Shown: piece by piece, positions 7,897-16,814 of the stretch
Layout of the letters: each line of letters begins with the position of its first letter
Position numbering within the stretch: the stretch's first letter is position 1
NCBI RefSeq assembly: GCF_001865675.1
Contig: NZ_CP011319.1
Location: forward strand, 4,588,001-4,652,000
Direction: 5' to 3'
Source of the DNA: Janthinobacterium sp. 1_2014MBL_MicDiv
GTDB lineage: Bacteria; Pseudomonadota; Gammaproteobacteria; Burkholderiales; Burkholderiaceae_D
Length of the DNA: 64,000 nt
Program-made: the position numbers and the translations under genes
Notes under the pieces: generated by a model
Database searches by the model: none
Seen by the model: only the letters and a program-made list of their open reading frames with translations
What the model was told of the DNA's origin: nothing

Positions 7897-10140
7897 TCAG
7901 TTCACAACCAGCACGCTCTGTGTGCCGACGGTAACCTGACGTCCGGTGGCAGTGGGAGTCACCGTCACGGCCGGATTCTTGCAGCCGACATCGAGCAGCA
8001 TCAGAAAATCCACACTGGTGGCGGGCACTTCGTTCAGGAATACGGCATGGTCCTCGTAGGTGCCGGCCCGTGGCGGCGGCCCCGTTCTTTTTTCGAAACG
8101 CACGGCAGTCGCTCCGATGGGCTTGACGCAAACGGAACGTCCCTGATTCGAAATGGAGACCTTTCCTGCCGCATCGCGCAGTATCGGGGCCAAGGCGTGG
8201 AAATTCCATTCAAACGTACGCTTGGTGGCCGAACTCGCCTTATCGCGCACAATGACCGCATCGCTGCTGCGCAAATACCAGACCTGGCGTACGACGGAGC
8301 TGAGGGCGCCGGCATACGCCATCGTCGCGTCCCCCTGCACGAAGTCGAGTGCCGGGGTCGTTGAAAAGGCGGTAATCGTGCCGTTGTAAATCTTCGGTTC
8401 GCGGAACCCTTCCACGACCTGCCCCACCCCGCCGTCAAATGTCAGCGCATTCGTGGACTTGGTTTGGCGATACCAGCTGGTATGCATCGGCGACCCGAAC
8501 CAGTCATACCAGCCTGTTTCGCTCAGCAAAGGAACGCCTGCGCTGGTCAACACGAAACCATTCTGGTTGCCATGGCTGTGGGATACCGAGCCATACGGAC
8601 TGGATTTGAAGTATACGGACGTACGCTGCAGATTATTCAAGTCGCTATGCATCGCGGCCCAGCCAATACTCGGATACAAGGCGCCGTTGGCGGGAGGGCG
8701 CGGCGCGGCGGTCACGGTATTCACGGGCAGCGGGTACGGCGCCTGCAGCAAGCTCAAGGCATCCTCCGTACCGTTTATATTCTTCACATACCATGCCGCT
8801 TCCGGCGTGGCATAGCGGGCGACAAAAGCCTTCTGGAAGCGGTAGACCGGTTCGATTTCCTGTCCATCGCCGAAAAGATGGTTTTTGGCTCCCGGCGGCA
8901 CGAAATGCATGAAAAACCGTGCCAGGCCAGCCGACCAGGGCTTGTTGAACAGATTGATGCCGGTAGCCTGCTCCAGGCCGGGCCAGATTTGCAAAGCATT
9001 ATCGGCTGTAAATTCGGCATAGGCGGTACCTTCAGAAAAACCACCTTCCGGGCCGCTCCAGATCATCAGGGAACTGGCCAGATAGCGTACCGAGAAGTCA
9101 AACCACTTGTCGGCCTCGGGAATATCGCCCAGGGACAGGGAGGAGATCAGCGCCAGATAGCCCAGATTCGAACCGGCATGCGAATCATACGGATAATTGT
9201 CAATGCGGCCATTATTCGATGTCATGTCATTGTAAAAATCAATGACGCGCAGCTTGACCACATTCAACCACACCGCCTTGCGCGCCGGATCGAGCGCGGA
9301 ACCCAGACTGTCCACGGCACGCACCAGTGCCAGGGACGTGGCGCGGCTGCCCTGGTCCTGGTTCAGATAACTTGTCGGGCCTGATGGGCTGAGAGCCGCC
9401 AGTGCATCGCCACGGCTCAGCGCCTCATTCAGGAAACGCTGCTCGCCCGTCAGGCGATACATGAGCGAGGCCGCCGTCAACTGCCGCGTATTCAAATTGA
9501 TCGCTGTCCGAATCGACGTCATCTGGCTGGCAAAGGCGGCCGTGACCACTTTATCCGCAGACAGTTTCAAGGTCCAGTCGCTATCGCGAGGATAGGCCAG
9601 GGCTGTAGCCTGTCGCGTGACCTCGTTGGTCAAGCTGAGCAATGCCAAGCTGCGCTCGGCCTTGATATCCGCCGGCCAGGCGCTGGCCAGCGGCAGGTTC
9701 GCCTGCAAGCCGCGCGGTCTCGGTTTCTTCAGAATCGCGGCCCGCAAGTCGGCATTTTCCGGCAATTCAAATGGAATCGACGATGCACTGATCACAAAGG
9801 CGCGGTCGGCGGACCAATCCGTGCCACTTGTCGGACGGACGCGCCAGGTGTAAGTGCCAGCCGGCAGCGCTTTGCTCGGCAGATACCAGTTGCGCGTGCT
9901 CGTGTAGGTGCGCACCACGGTTGTCCCCGAACGTATCTCCAGCGTGTAGGAGGTAAAATTGGTCGGGTGACGTGCCCACGTAAAGCTCGGTGGATTCTGT
10001 ACCTGGACATCCATATTGAACGGTGCAGGCCGCACGACCATGGCATCGGTCGATTGTGCCCAGTCTGCATGCGCGTAATGCGAATAAGGAAACAGCAACC
10101 AGGCTGCGCTGCACAACAAAGTGCGTTTAGCGGCTTTCAT
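7897..10140 (-). CDS. secreted heparinase II/III-like polysaccharide lyase
   Basis: 747 residues from the ATG at 10140, supported by GGAG seven bases upstream. Residues 1-25 are a signal peptide ending at AHA. Residues about 30-135 form a fibronectin-like/DUF4962 N-terminal domain (PPSFTWARHP, YTWRVRPTSG). A central alpha/alpha toroid follows. The C-terminal beta domain contains SHSHGNQNGFVLTSAG and LLSETGWYDWFGSP, the conserved heparinase II/III core with catalytic-type His and Tyr. Such enzymes cleave uronic-acid-containing polysaccharide by beta-elimination in the periplasm or outside the cell. A lyase inside an exopolysaccharide locus commonly trims, releases or recycles the polymer. The uronate supplied by the dehydrogenase at 3807-5087 would fit its chemistry. 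The exact substrate is unknown. Confidence 0.85.
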   Translation of the reverse strand: MKAAKRTLLCSAAWLLFPYSHYAHADWAQSTDAMVVRPAPFNMDVQVQNPPSFTWARHPTNFTSYTLEIRSGTTVVRTYTSTRNWYLPSKALPAGTYTWRVRPTSGTDWSADRAFVISASSIPFELPENADLRAAILKKPRPRGLQANLPLASAWPADIKAERSLALLSLTNEVTRQATALAYPRDSDWTLKLSADKVVTAAFASQMTSIRTAINLNTRQLTAASLMYRLTGEQRFLNEALSRGDALAALSPSGPTSYLNQDQGSRATSLALVRAVDSLGSALDPARKAVWLNVVKLRVIDFYNDMTSNNGRIDNYPYDSHAGSNLGYLALISSLSLGDIPEADKWFDFSVRYLASSLMIWSGPEGGFSEGTAYAEFTADNALQIWPGLEQATGINLFNKPWSAGLARFFMHFVPPGAKNHLFGDGQEIEPVYRFQKAFVARYATPEAAWYVKNINGTEDALSLLQAPYPLPVNTVTAAPRPPANGALYPSIGWAAMHSDLNNLQRTSVYFKSSPYGSVSHSHGNQNGFVLTSAGVPLLSETGWYDWFGSPMHTSWYRQTKSTNALTFDGGVGQVVEGFREPKIYNGTITAFSTTPALDFVQGDATMAYAGALSSVVRQVWYLRSSDAVIVRDKASSATKRTFEWNFHALAPILRDAAGKVSISNQGRSVCVKPIGATAVRFEKRTGPPPRAGTYEDHAVFLNEVPATSVDFLMLLDVGCKNPAVTVTPTATGRQVTVGTQSVLVVN

Positions 10141-10327
10141 GCTTGTAGCCTCCATAAAAATAGAATGACATCCTTGCGGGCGGCGCCCATAACGCTGTGC
10201 CTCAAATTTGACGTCATCGCAAAGCTTCAGCACGAACACCTGAGGCGGTCGGCACTTATGTTGCAAACATTCTAATACATCAGCGCTTTCTGATTATACC
10301 TAAAGTACTTTCAGGCAATCCATAAAA

Positions 10328-11266
10328 TTAGCTACGCATCCGCATTTCCCGCCACAATTCCCATCGTTTCAGCAGAGAACCATTGCCTACCGAACACATA
10401 ATCAATGTAACCAACCATCGCAAATTAACCGCATGGCGGGCCGCCCTGCGCAGCGCGGCAAAGGCATCGGCACGGCGTCCATCCTGCAATGCATATCTGG
10501 CAACGCCAACGTATGCATCGGCAACGATACGTAATGCCGGCCGCCTTGAAGGATTGTCAACAGGTAATTGCAAGGCGCGCTCCTCCAGTCGGGAAAACAC
10601 GCGCGGCATGACCCGCAGGTCGTACACGGTACACAGGCTGCCGGCGACATCCATCCGGTACGCAACCAGCTTGGCAGGACAAAAGACCAGTTGCAGACGC
10701 TCGGCCAAGCGAAACCATAAGTCCTGATCCTCGCCGAAATGATCGCCCTCCGGAAAACACTGTGGCATGGACTGCAAGGCTGCGCGAGGCACTGCGATTG
10801 AATTGGTGCAATAGAAAACGCCATGGGCGGCGCGGTATTCGTAAAAATTCTCCAGCGCGGAAAAGTGCGCGCCCGCATCGGTATCGAGTTGGCCATCCGC
10901 GGGATCCGTCATGCACAGGAACGAGGTGGAAAAAAAACTGCCTGCAGGATAGCGTTGGTACATCGCCACCAGAACCGCCAGGAATGCCGGGCCATACCAG
11001 TCATCGGCGTCGAGGAAGCACACCAGGTCGCCGCGCGCGGCGGCGATACCGGTATTGCGCGCGCGCGAAACACCGCCATTGGCCTGCCGGATCAAACGAA
11101 TCCGCGGGTCGCCGATCGCCTCCACCATGGCGGCGCCGCCATCAATGGAACCATCGTCCACTACGACAATTTCAAAATCCTGATGACTTTGCGCCAAAAC
11201 GGAAGCAATGGCAGAGGTTATATATTGCTCCTTGTTATACAGAGGAATAATGACCGAACACAACAT
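10328..11266 (-). CDS. GT2-family glycosyltransferase
   Basis: 312 residues starting MLCSVIIPLYNKEQYITSAIASVL, the classical GT2 (GT-A) start, followed by FEIVVVDDGS and the metal-binding segment VCFLDADDWYGP near residue 95. The acid/base region GEDQDLWFRLAERL lies near residue 180. It is an inverting transferase acting at the cytoplasmic membrane face, probably on the lipid-linked oligosaccharide. The start overlaps the stop of the upstream polymerase gene by one base (TAATG), so translation is likely coupled. The next gene downstream is the lyase, 187 bp away. Confidence 0.92.
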   Translation of the reverse strand: MLCSVIIPLYNKEQYITSAIASVLAQSHQDFEIVVVDDGSIDGGAAMVEAIGDPRIRLIRQANGGVSRARNTGIAAARGDLVCFLDADDWYGPAFLAVLVAMYQRYPAGSFFSTSFLCMTDPADGQLDTDAGAHFSALENFYEYRAAHGVFYCTNSIAVPRAALQSMPQCFPEGDHFGEDQDLWFRLAERLQLVFCPAKLVAYRMDVAGSLCTVYDLRVMPRVFSRLEERALQLPVDNPSRRPALRIVADAYVGVARYALQDGRRADAFAALRRAARHAVNLRWLVTLIMCSVGNGSLLKRWELWREMRMRS

Positions 11267-12693
11267 TACGATAACTCTCCTTCCATGGCGTGGCGCCGTT
11301 GCGACGCCTGATCGCGCAGCGCCTGGCCAGCAGGAACGTAGTAACGCACCAGGACGGCCAACTGCAGCATATGAATGGGCAAGTCAGGCCCCAGGCTGGC
11401 CATGGACAGCGGCACCTCGCTGATCGATTTGCAAATGAGCAAAATAAAAAGCGCCAGCGACAAACCCTGGCTTGCCCGCACGGTCCTGGCGACAAAATAC
11501 GCAATCACAAAGGTGTAGAACACGAGCCCGGCGGCCCCGATGCTGCCAGCGCTCGACAGGCTCTGGAAAAATTGACTATGAGCATGTGTCGCATAGGGCA
11601 TGCCGACACTGTTACGGAATGCCTCGTCAAAAATATTCAGGCCATAGCCGAAGACGGGATACTTGCGCCACTCTTCGATCGCCACCTGCCATATCTGGTC
11701 GCGCCCCATGAAGGTCATCAGTTCGGCGCCGTCGCGTGTCGTGAAGAAGCGGGCGATTTTGTCACCCGCGCCGCCAAACATGAAGATGACCAGCATCGAG
11801 GCACCGCAGAACATCAGCGCCAGGACCAGCAGGACAGGCAGGTGAGGACGGCGGAAGTCCTGGATGCGCGCGTGGATTTCATCGCGCCGGCTATACCAGG
11901 CCAAGACCACGACAGACAGAACAAAGGCAATCCAGCTGGTCTTCGATTGCGTCAGGATCAGGCTGATGATGCCCATGGCCCAGCCAAAACGCATCAGCCA
12001 GCGATTTTTCAGCGGCTGGTACCACAGGCACAGCATGAACAGCACGCATAACGGCCCCAGGCTGTTCGCATGGCTGGTCAAGCCCGCATAGCGCAGCTTC
12101 AGCCCGGGAATCAATCCGTGATAGTTGGTGCTTAGAACAAGTCCATGCTTCCAGACGATGCAGGCGGCGCTGGCCACCAGCAAGGCATACAGGGCGTTGC
12201 GCAGCACGACCGTCATGGCATCGACATCGGCCTTGGTATTGGCGAACAATGCGGCCTGACAAGCGAGTAAGGCATACAGAAACTCGTGCGAAAGGTAAAA
12301 ATACTGGCCAAAAAATGCCGGGCTCAACGTATTACTGATAAAGAATGCCCAGAATGCAAATATCAACATGCCCGGCAAAGGTTTGACATCGGTGCTCAGC
12401 AAGCGCCGCACTATCCGTTCGCCGCAGGCAAAAATCAGAAAGATGGAGGTAAAACGGCCTATCCATACAAGTATGGGACTCTTGTTGACGACGATCGCCA
12501 GCACGTCATCGGGAAAGGCAAGGTCTCTGCCCGATAACAACATGGACAATGCATAGGTGAGCAAAATCGGATAGGCAATGTACTGCACCAAGCCCAGTTC
12601 CCGTTTTTGCCCCCAATGCGCACTGAGGGCGACGCCCGCGACCACCACGATTGCGGCGATCAACACCACCAAGCCGACGATAAATTCAATCAT
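11266..12693 (-). CDS. Wzy/O-antigen-ligase-like membrane protein
   Basis: About 475 residues from the ATG at 12693, which begins MIEFIVGLVVLIAAIVVVAG; an upstream extension in the same frame is judged non-coding. Around ten hydrophobic helices are seen, with a large periplasmic loop late in the protein (GRDQIWQVAIEEWRKYPVFGYGLNIFDEAFR, then THAHSQFFQ). This is the typical Wzy_C/O-antigen ligase arrangement with the HAHS-type motif. It should polymerise flipped repeat units on the periplasmic face of the inner membrane. It begins 10 bp after the flippase stop and overlaps the next glycosyltransferase by one base. A ligase role is possible, but EPS context favours polymerase. Confidence 0.85.
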   Translation of the reverse strand: MIEFIVGLVVLIAAIVVVAGVALSAHWGQKRELGLVQYIAYPILLTYALSMLLSGRDLAFPDDVLAIVVNKSPILVWIGRFTSIFLIFACGERIVRRLLSTDVKPLPGMLIFAFWAFFISNTLSPAFFGQYFYLSHEFLYALLACQAALFANTKADVDAMTVVLRNALYALLVASAACIVWKHGLVLSTNYHGLIPGLKLRYAGLTSHANSLGPLCVLFMLCLWYQPLKNRWLMRFGWAMGIISLILTQSKTSWIAFVLSVVVLAWYSRRDEIHARIQDFRRPHLPVLLVLALMFCGASMLVIFMFGGAGDKIARFFTTRDGAELMTFMGRDQIWQVAIEEWRKYPVFGYGLNIFDEAFRNSVGMPYATHAHSQFFQSLSSAGSIGAAGLVFYTFVIAYFVARTVRASQGLSLALFILLICKSISEVPLSMASLGPDLPIHMLQLAVLVRYYVPAGQALRDQASQRRHAMEGELS

Positions 12694-12703
12694 ATCAATC
12701 TCA

Positions 12704-14212
12704 TCATACTGAACATTTACTACGAAGATAAACACCGACCCGTGCCGGCACCGGCGGACTGAAGCGTCCAAGCAGGTCGACGATGCGCCGTCCCAGCAAT
12801 TGTGGATGAAGCAAGCCGGCCAGCAGGCACAGGCCGCCGCCGCCTAATGAACCGAGCAACAAGGCCGGCAACGGCCCGTGGCCATGCGCATGCCCCAGCA
12901 GCGACCCGCCATGCGCACCGGCCGCCGCCAGCAGCATCAGCACGACGGAGCGCCAGGCGCTGGGCCACAGGTCGATAATGCCCAGCTGCAAGCGCCGGCA
13001 CGCCGTCACGCCGATCAGCAGCGCGCGCGCCAGCAAGGTGCCGGACGCGATGGCGGCCACCACCACCACGCCGAGGCTGGAAAACTGCCAGAGTGCGATA
13101 CCCGCCAGCACGATCAGCGGCATCTGCAGCAGCGCCTCCAGGTGCTTGCCGCCCGTATTCCACAGTATGGGCGTCGACATGCCCCACGTGACATAGGCGG
13201 GCATGCCCAGCGCCAGCACCGTCAGCACGCGGCTCGATTCGCGCCAGGCATCGCCATACAGGGTGGCGATCAGGTCGCCGGCAAGGCAGGCCAGCACCAC
13301 GAAGATGGGGCCGATGACGATCCAGGTGGCGGCGATGACGGACAGGTAGGCCTGCCGCAAGCCCGCCACGTCGTCCTGCAGGCGCGCGCCGGCCGCCAGG
13401 AAGGCCGGCTGCAAGGCGCTGAGGAACAGCGAATTGGGCGTGTTGGCCAGGTTGTAGCCCACCGCATACACGCCGACGGCGTGGGCATTCAGGATGCGGC
13501 CCAGGAAAACCCGGTCCAGGTTGTTCAAGAACCAGTTGCTCAGATTGGTGATGAAGACGGTGCCGCCCGTATGCGTCGAACGGCGCGCCCCCGCATACCA
13601 CAGCAGCGGACGCAAGGAATGGGGGTGGCGGCAATACGTCAGCAACAGCAGGCTCAACGCCTGCACCAGCCAGGCGCTGACGAGGGTCCAGACGCCCGCG
13701 CCGAGCAGGGCCAGCGGAATGCCCACGCACAGGTAGCCCAGCACATAGCTGAGAATCTGCGCGATATTGAGCCAGCGGAAATTGAGCTGGCGCCGCAGCA
13801 GGTTGCTGCTGGGCGCCGTCATCGCGCTCAGCAGGCATGTCAGGCTCAGCCAGCAAACGATGGGCACCAGCCGCGGCTCCTTGAAGTAGGCGGCGATCCA
13901 CGGCGCCAGCAGGTACAGGCCCAGCATGGCGGCCGCGCCGGACAGGCATTGCCACGTGAAGGCGAAGCGGATGTCGTCGTCATGCAGTTCCTGGTTTTGC
14001 ACGAGGCCCCAGGCAAAGCCGAAATCGGCCAGGAAGGTACTCAGTGTCATGACCAGCAAGCCCATGGCGAACAGGCCGTAGATTTCCGGCCCCAGCAAGC
14101 GCGCCAGCACGATCTGCACGCCCATCTGCAGCACGAAGCGCGTCACCGTGCCGAGCGCTGCCCATTTGACGGCGCTTACCGCGCGCGTCTTGACGTCAGC
14201 GCTGGCGGACAT
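12704..14212 (-). CDS. Wzx-like oligosaccharide flippase
   Basis: About 502 residues. I chose the ATG at 14212 (MSASADVKTRAVSAVKW) over an in-frame TTG at 14269 because the latter has no well-spaced ribosome site. Twelve to fourteen hydrophobic segments are seen. The start (KWAALGTVTRFVLQMGVQIVLARLLGPEIYGLFAMGLLVM) is diagnostic for the polysaccharide-synthesis/MOP flippase family. It should move the undecaprenyl-linked repeat across the inner membrane. It lies 114 bp downstream of epsI and 10 bp upstream of the Wzy-like gene, linking the export block to the assembly block. Confidence 0.9.
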   Translation of the reverse strand: MSASADVKTRAVSAVKWAALGTVTRFVLQMGVQIVLARLLGPEIYGLFAMGLLVMTLSTFLADFGFAWGLVQNQELHDDDIRFAFTWQCLSGAAAMLGLYLLAPWIAAYFKEPRLVPIVCWLSLTCLLSAMTAPSSNLLRRQLNFRWLNIAQILSYVLGYLCVGIPLALLGAGVWTLVSAWLVQALSLLLLTYCRHPHSLRPLLWYAGARRSTHTGGTVFITNLSNWFLNNLDRVFLGRILNAHAVGVYAVGYNLANTPNSLFLSALQPAFLAAGARLQDDVAGLRQAYLSVIAATWIVIGPIFVVLACLAGDLIATLYGDAWRESSRVLTVLALGMPAYVTWGMSTPILWNTGGKHLEALLQMPLIVLAGIALWQFSSLGVVVVAAIASGTLLARALLIGVTACRRLQLGIIDLWPSAWRSVVLMLLAAAGAHGGSLLGHAHGHGPLPALLLGSLGGGGLCLLAGLLHPQLLGRRIVDLLGRFSPPVPARVGVYLRSKCSV

Positions 14213-14326
14213 GGCGCGACACAGGACAGGATGAGGCGCACTGGCGCTGCAACGTAGGGTTAATGGCAATTCCTATCGACAAAATATCAGGGCTCCACGC
14301 GGGCCGGCAGCGCCATTGCGCTCCGC

Positions 14327-15022
14327 TTATCCAGGGAAGTTGCCGATGATGCGCGCGCGGTCCTGCGGCTTCATGCCCGACAACATGGCGCGCACAAAAC
14401 CTTCCTGTATCGCGTAGGCGGCGCCCGTGTCGCTGTCAATGCTCGACACGCGCACCAGCATGGCATCGGGAATCGCCCCGCTCAAGCCGTAACGCAATTC
14501 CTGCATGCGCTGGTCCAGGCCCGGCGTGAGCGCCTTGTCGCCGACGGTAATCCAGTAGGTGATCGGCTCCTGGCGCGGGCCATTCGTGGCATACAAATGT
14601 TTCACCGGCAAGGTGCCGTAATCGGTGCGCAGCTCGCTGCGGCCCGACTTCTGCACCTCGAAGCCCTGTGCGCCATAGCACACTTCCGGCAGGTGGACGG
14701 CCATATTGCTGCTCTGGTCGCCACCGTAGGCGATCGACAGCATGACGCGGTTGCCTTGCGGATCGACATAGGTGCGCGACAGGGTCTGGTTGTAGATCTT
14801 GTCCAGGCGCGCCTGGGTTTCCGGATCGACCTGCAGCGGAATGATGGTCGTGTCGATGGTCCAGCCACCGAACGCCACGGGGATGATGTCCGCGAGCTGG
14901 AACTGGCTCTTGCTGTCGGCAATCTTGACGCTCGGCGTCAAGTGCTTGGCCAGTCCGGCCGACGCCACCATCAGGATGCCGGCCAGCACGCTGACCTTGA
15001 CGGAATTGGTCATCGATTTCAT
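14327..15022 (-). CDS. epsI: EpsI family protein (exosortase-associated)
   Basis: 231 residues with an N-terminal signal/anchor (VKVSVLAGILMVASAGLA). The EpsI/DUF3485 core carries FGGWTIDTTI, a conserved region ending HLPEVCYGAQGFEV with the invariant Cys, and the C-terminal QEGFVRAMLSGM segment. In other exosortases EpsI is fused to the transpeptidase; here it is separate and overlaps xrtB by four bases (ATGA), as in the exosortase B subtype. It is presumably periplasmic, anchored in the inner membrane, and acts with the exosortase. Its biochemical role is not established. Confidence 0.9.
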   Translation of the reverse strand: MKSMTNSVKVSVLAGILMVASAGLAKHLTPSVKIADSKSQFQLADIIPVAFGGWTIDTTIIPLQVDPETQARLDKIYNQTLSRTYVDPQGNRVMLSIAYGGDQSSNMAVHLPEVCYGAQGFEVQKSGRSELRTDYGTLPVKHLYATNGPRQEPITYWITVGDKALTPGLDQRMQELRYGLSGAIPDAMLVRVSSIDSDTGAAYAIQEGFVRAMLSGMKPQDRARIIGNFPG

Positions 15023-15924
15023 GCCTGGCTCCCCGATGCAGTGCGCGCGCGCAATTTAACGATCCATTGCAACAAGGTATCGGCAGACAGGATCAGGATC
15101 AGCGCCGTGATGAACAGCACCATGCCGGCGAAACCATGCAGGAAGCCCTGCCCCGCCGCATCGCCGAAGTAATAGGTAATCAGGGTCAGCACGATGACGC
15201 GCACGACGTTGGCCGAGAACGAGATCGGGATGATCAGGATGGCCAGGGCGATATTGCGCAGCGCCGACGTGTGGCGCACGACGTTCAGGTAAAACAGGCC
15301 CAGCGCCTCCAGCGACAGCAGGGTCTGCAGGCCGGCGCACGCGTCGGCCACCATCAGCTGGTACTGGCCGATCTGCAGGATCACGCCCGTGCGGGCGATC
15401 GGATAGCCGGCAAAGAACAGCAGGTGCTCGACCACGTACGACACGGCCATCTTCATCGGCATCGTCAGCATGATCACGATCTGGGCCGGCAAGGGCACCA
15501 TGAACAGCATGAAGAAGAAGGGAAACCACAACACTTTCAAGGCACGCAAGCCCCGCTTCAGCAACAGTATGGCCGCCAGCATCCAGATGAAGGAGCCGAT
15601 TTCAAAGGCCATGATATGTTGCGAACGGCCCAGCACATACAGGATCAGGGCGATGGCCAGCACCACCCAGCCCAGCGCGGTAGGTTCGCTGCCGCGGGTC
15701 TTTTCCAGCATGCCCGGCCAGTTGCGCCAGATCAGCCACAGCGACAGGACCAGGATGATGGGGCCATGCGCCTGCTCTTCCGTGGCCCAGATACCGGTGA
15801 ACAGGCCGGTAAAGGACGGGATATACATGGCCAGCAGGCCGATGGCCAACGGCAGCCATTCCGGCAAGTATTCCTTACATTGCTGCAAGTTCAGGCCCGA
15901 CCACCGCTTGGCTTGCGTATTCAT
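15019..15924 (-). CDS. xrtB: exosortase B (PEP-CTERM/EPS-associated transpeptidase-like membrane enzyme)
   Basis: 301 residues with about eight transmembrane helices. The exosortase catalytic triad is visible: Cys196 in MVADACAGLQ, Arg242 in SANVVRV and His263 in GFLHGFAGM. Exosortases are cysteine transpeptidases that cut PEP-CTERM tails at the outer face of the inner membrane. The arrangement epsG-xrtB-epsI, with EpsI encoded separately, fits the XrtB subtype rather than XrtA. The epsG stop codon is immediately followed by the xrtB ATG with no gap, so translation is coupled. No substrate is encoded inside this operon. The nearest PEP-CTERM protein is at 29238-29981. Confidence 0.92.
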   Translation of the reverse strand: MNTQAKRWSGLNLQQCKEYLPEWLPLAIGLLAMYIPSFTGLFTGIWATEEQAHGPIILVLSLWLIWRNWPGMLEKTRGSEPTALGWVVLAIALILYVLGRSQHIMAFEIGSFIWMLAAILLLKRGLRALKVLWFPFFFMLFMVPLPAQIVIMLTMPMKMAVSYVVEHLLFFAGYPIARTGVILQIGQYQLMVADACAGLQTLLSLEALGLFYLNVVRHTSALRNIALAILIIPISFSANVVRVIVLTLITYYFGDAAGQGFLHGFAGMVLFITALILILSADTLLQWIVKLRARTASGSQA

Positions 15925-16812
15925 TTAGAAGTCCACCATCACGGAACCGACCACCTTGGCGCCGCTCTGCACGATCTGCTCGGCCATGGCGTTGATATCG
16001 CTCAACAAGGATTGATTCTTGCGTGCCACGATCAGCACACCGCCGGCGCGTGCCGCAATGGCCATCGCGTCGGAACCGAGCGCATATGCGGCCACGTCAT
16101 AGATGACGATGTCGAACAGCGACTCGAGTTCCGTGTTCAGGCTGGCAAACGAGCTACGGCTGAGCAACTCCTGCGGATTCGGCGGCAATGTGCCCGATCC
16201 CAGCACGGACAGGTCGACGAACGATTCGACCTTGGTGATGGCGTCGAGCTGGGCGCGGCCAGCGAGCACGTCGGACAGGCCCTGGCGCGTCTGGACATCG
16301 AAAATTTCATGCTGGCGCGGATTGCGCAAGTTGGCGTCGACCAGCAGCGTGCGTTCGCCCAGCTGCGAAAACACGACGGCCAGGTTGGCCGCAAACAGGC
16401 TGGCGCCGTCGCCGGACGCGCCGCCCAGCACCACCAGCGCCTTGTGCCCGCGGGCAAACCAGCGCAGCATGACCTGGCTGCGGATCGCGCGCAGGGTTTC
16501 CACTTGCGGGCTGAACGGTTCATAAGCTGCCACCAGCAGCTCCGAATACTTGCCCTCGCCTTTTTGCAGGTAGGGATAATCGAACTGGCGTGCCAGCACT
16601 TGCTGGATATCGGCTTCCGTGATCAGGCCCAGGCGCAGGGCCGCTTCGCCGAAGCGGATGCCGAGTTCCTTCTGCATGCGCAGCACGCGTTCTGCGTTCT
16701 CGGGCGTGATCTTGCCCGACTCGAGCAGCAGACCGCCAATACTGGAGTCGCCGGTACGTGGCACGGTGTTCATCGAAATGGGGAGCGCGGCTTGGTTCAT
16801 CGTCATATCCAT
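15925..16812 (-). CDS. epsG: EpsG-type chain-length-determinant tyrosine-kinase homologue with degenerate P-loop
   Basis: 295 residues. Residues about 20-85 form a small helical domain like the N-terminal domain of type II secretion ATPases (GEAALRLGLITEADIQQVLARQ). The ParA/MinD-like kinase domain starts near residue 120. The expected GxxxxGK[ST] P-loop is GGASGDGAS (130-138), with Ala137 where Lys is normal. The Walker A' strand reads LLVDANLRNP, with Asp159 kept. The protein ends KVVGSVMVDF without the tyrosine-rich tail of autophosphorylating BY-kinases. It should partner the Wzz-like EpsF, whose gene ends two bases later on the other side of the ATG. The active state may therefore be altered or lost, although EpsG relatives often carry substitutions here. 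Confidence 0.87.
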   Translation of the reverse strand: MDMTMNQAALPISMNTVPRTGDSSIGGLLLESGKITPENAERVLRMQKELGIRFGEAALRLGLITEADIQQVLARQFDYPYLQKGEGKYSELLVAAYEPFSPQVETLRAIRSQVMLRWFARGHKALVVLGGASGDGASLFAANLAVVFSQLGERTLLVDANLRNPRQHEIFDVQTRQGLSDVLAGRAQLDAITKVESFVDLSVLGSGTLPPNPQELLSRSSFASLNTELESLFDIVIYDVAAYALGSDAMAIAARAGGVLIVARKNQSLLSDINAMAEQIVQSGAKVVGSVMVDF

Positions 16813-16814
16813 GT

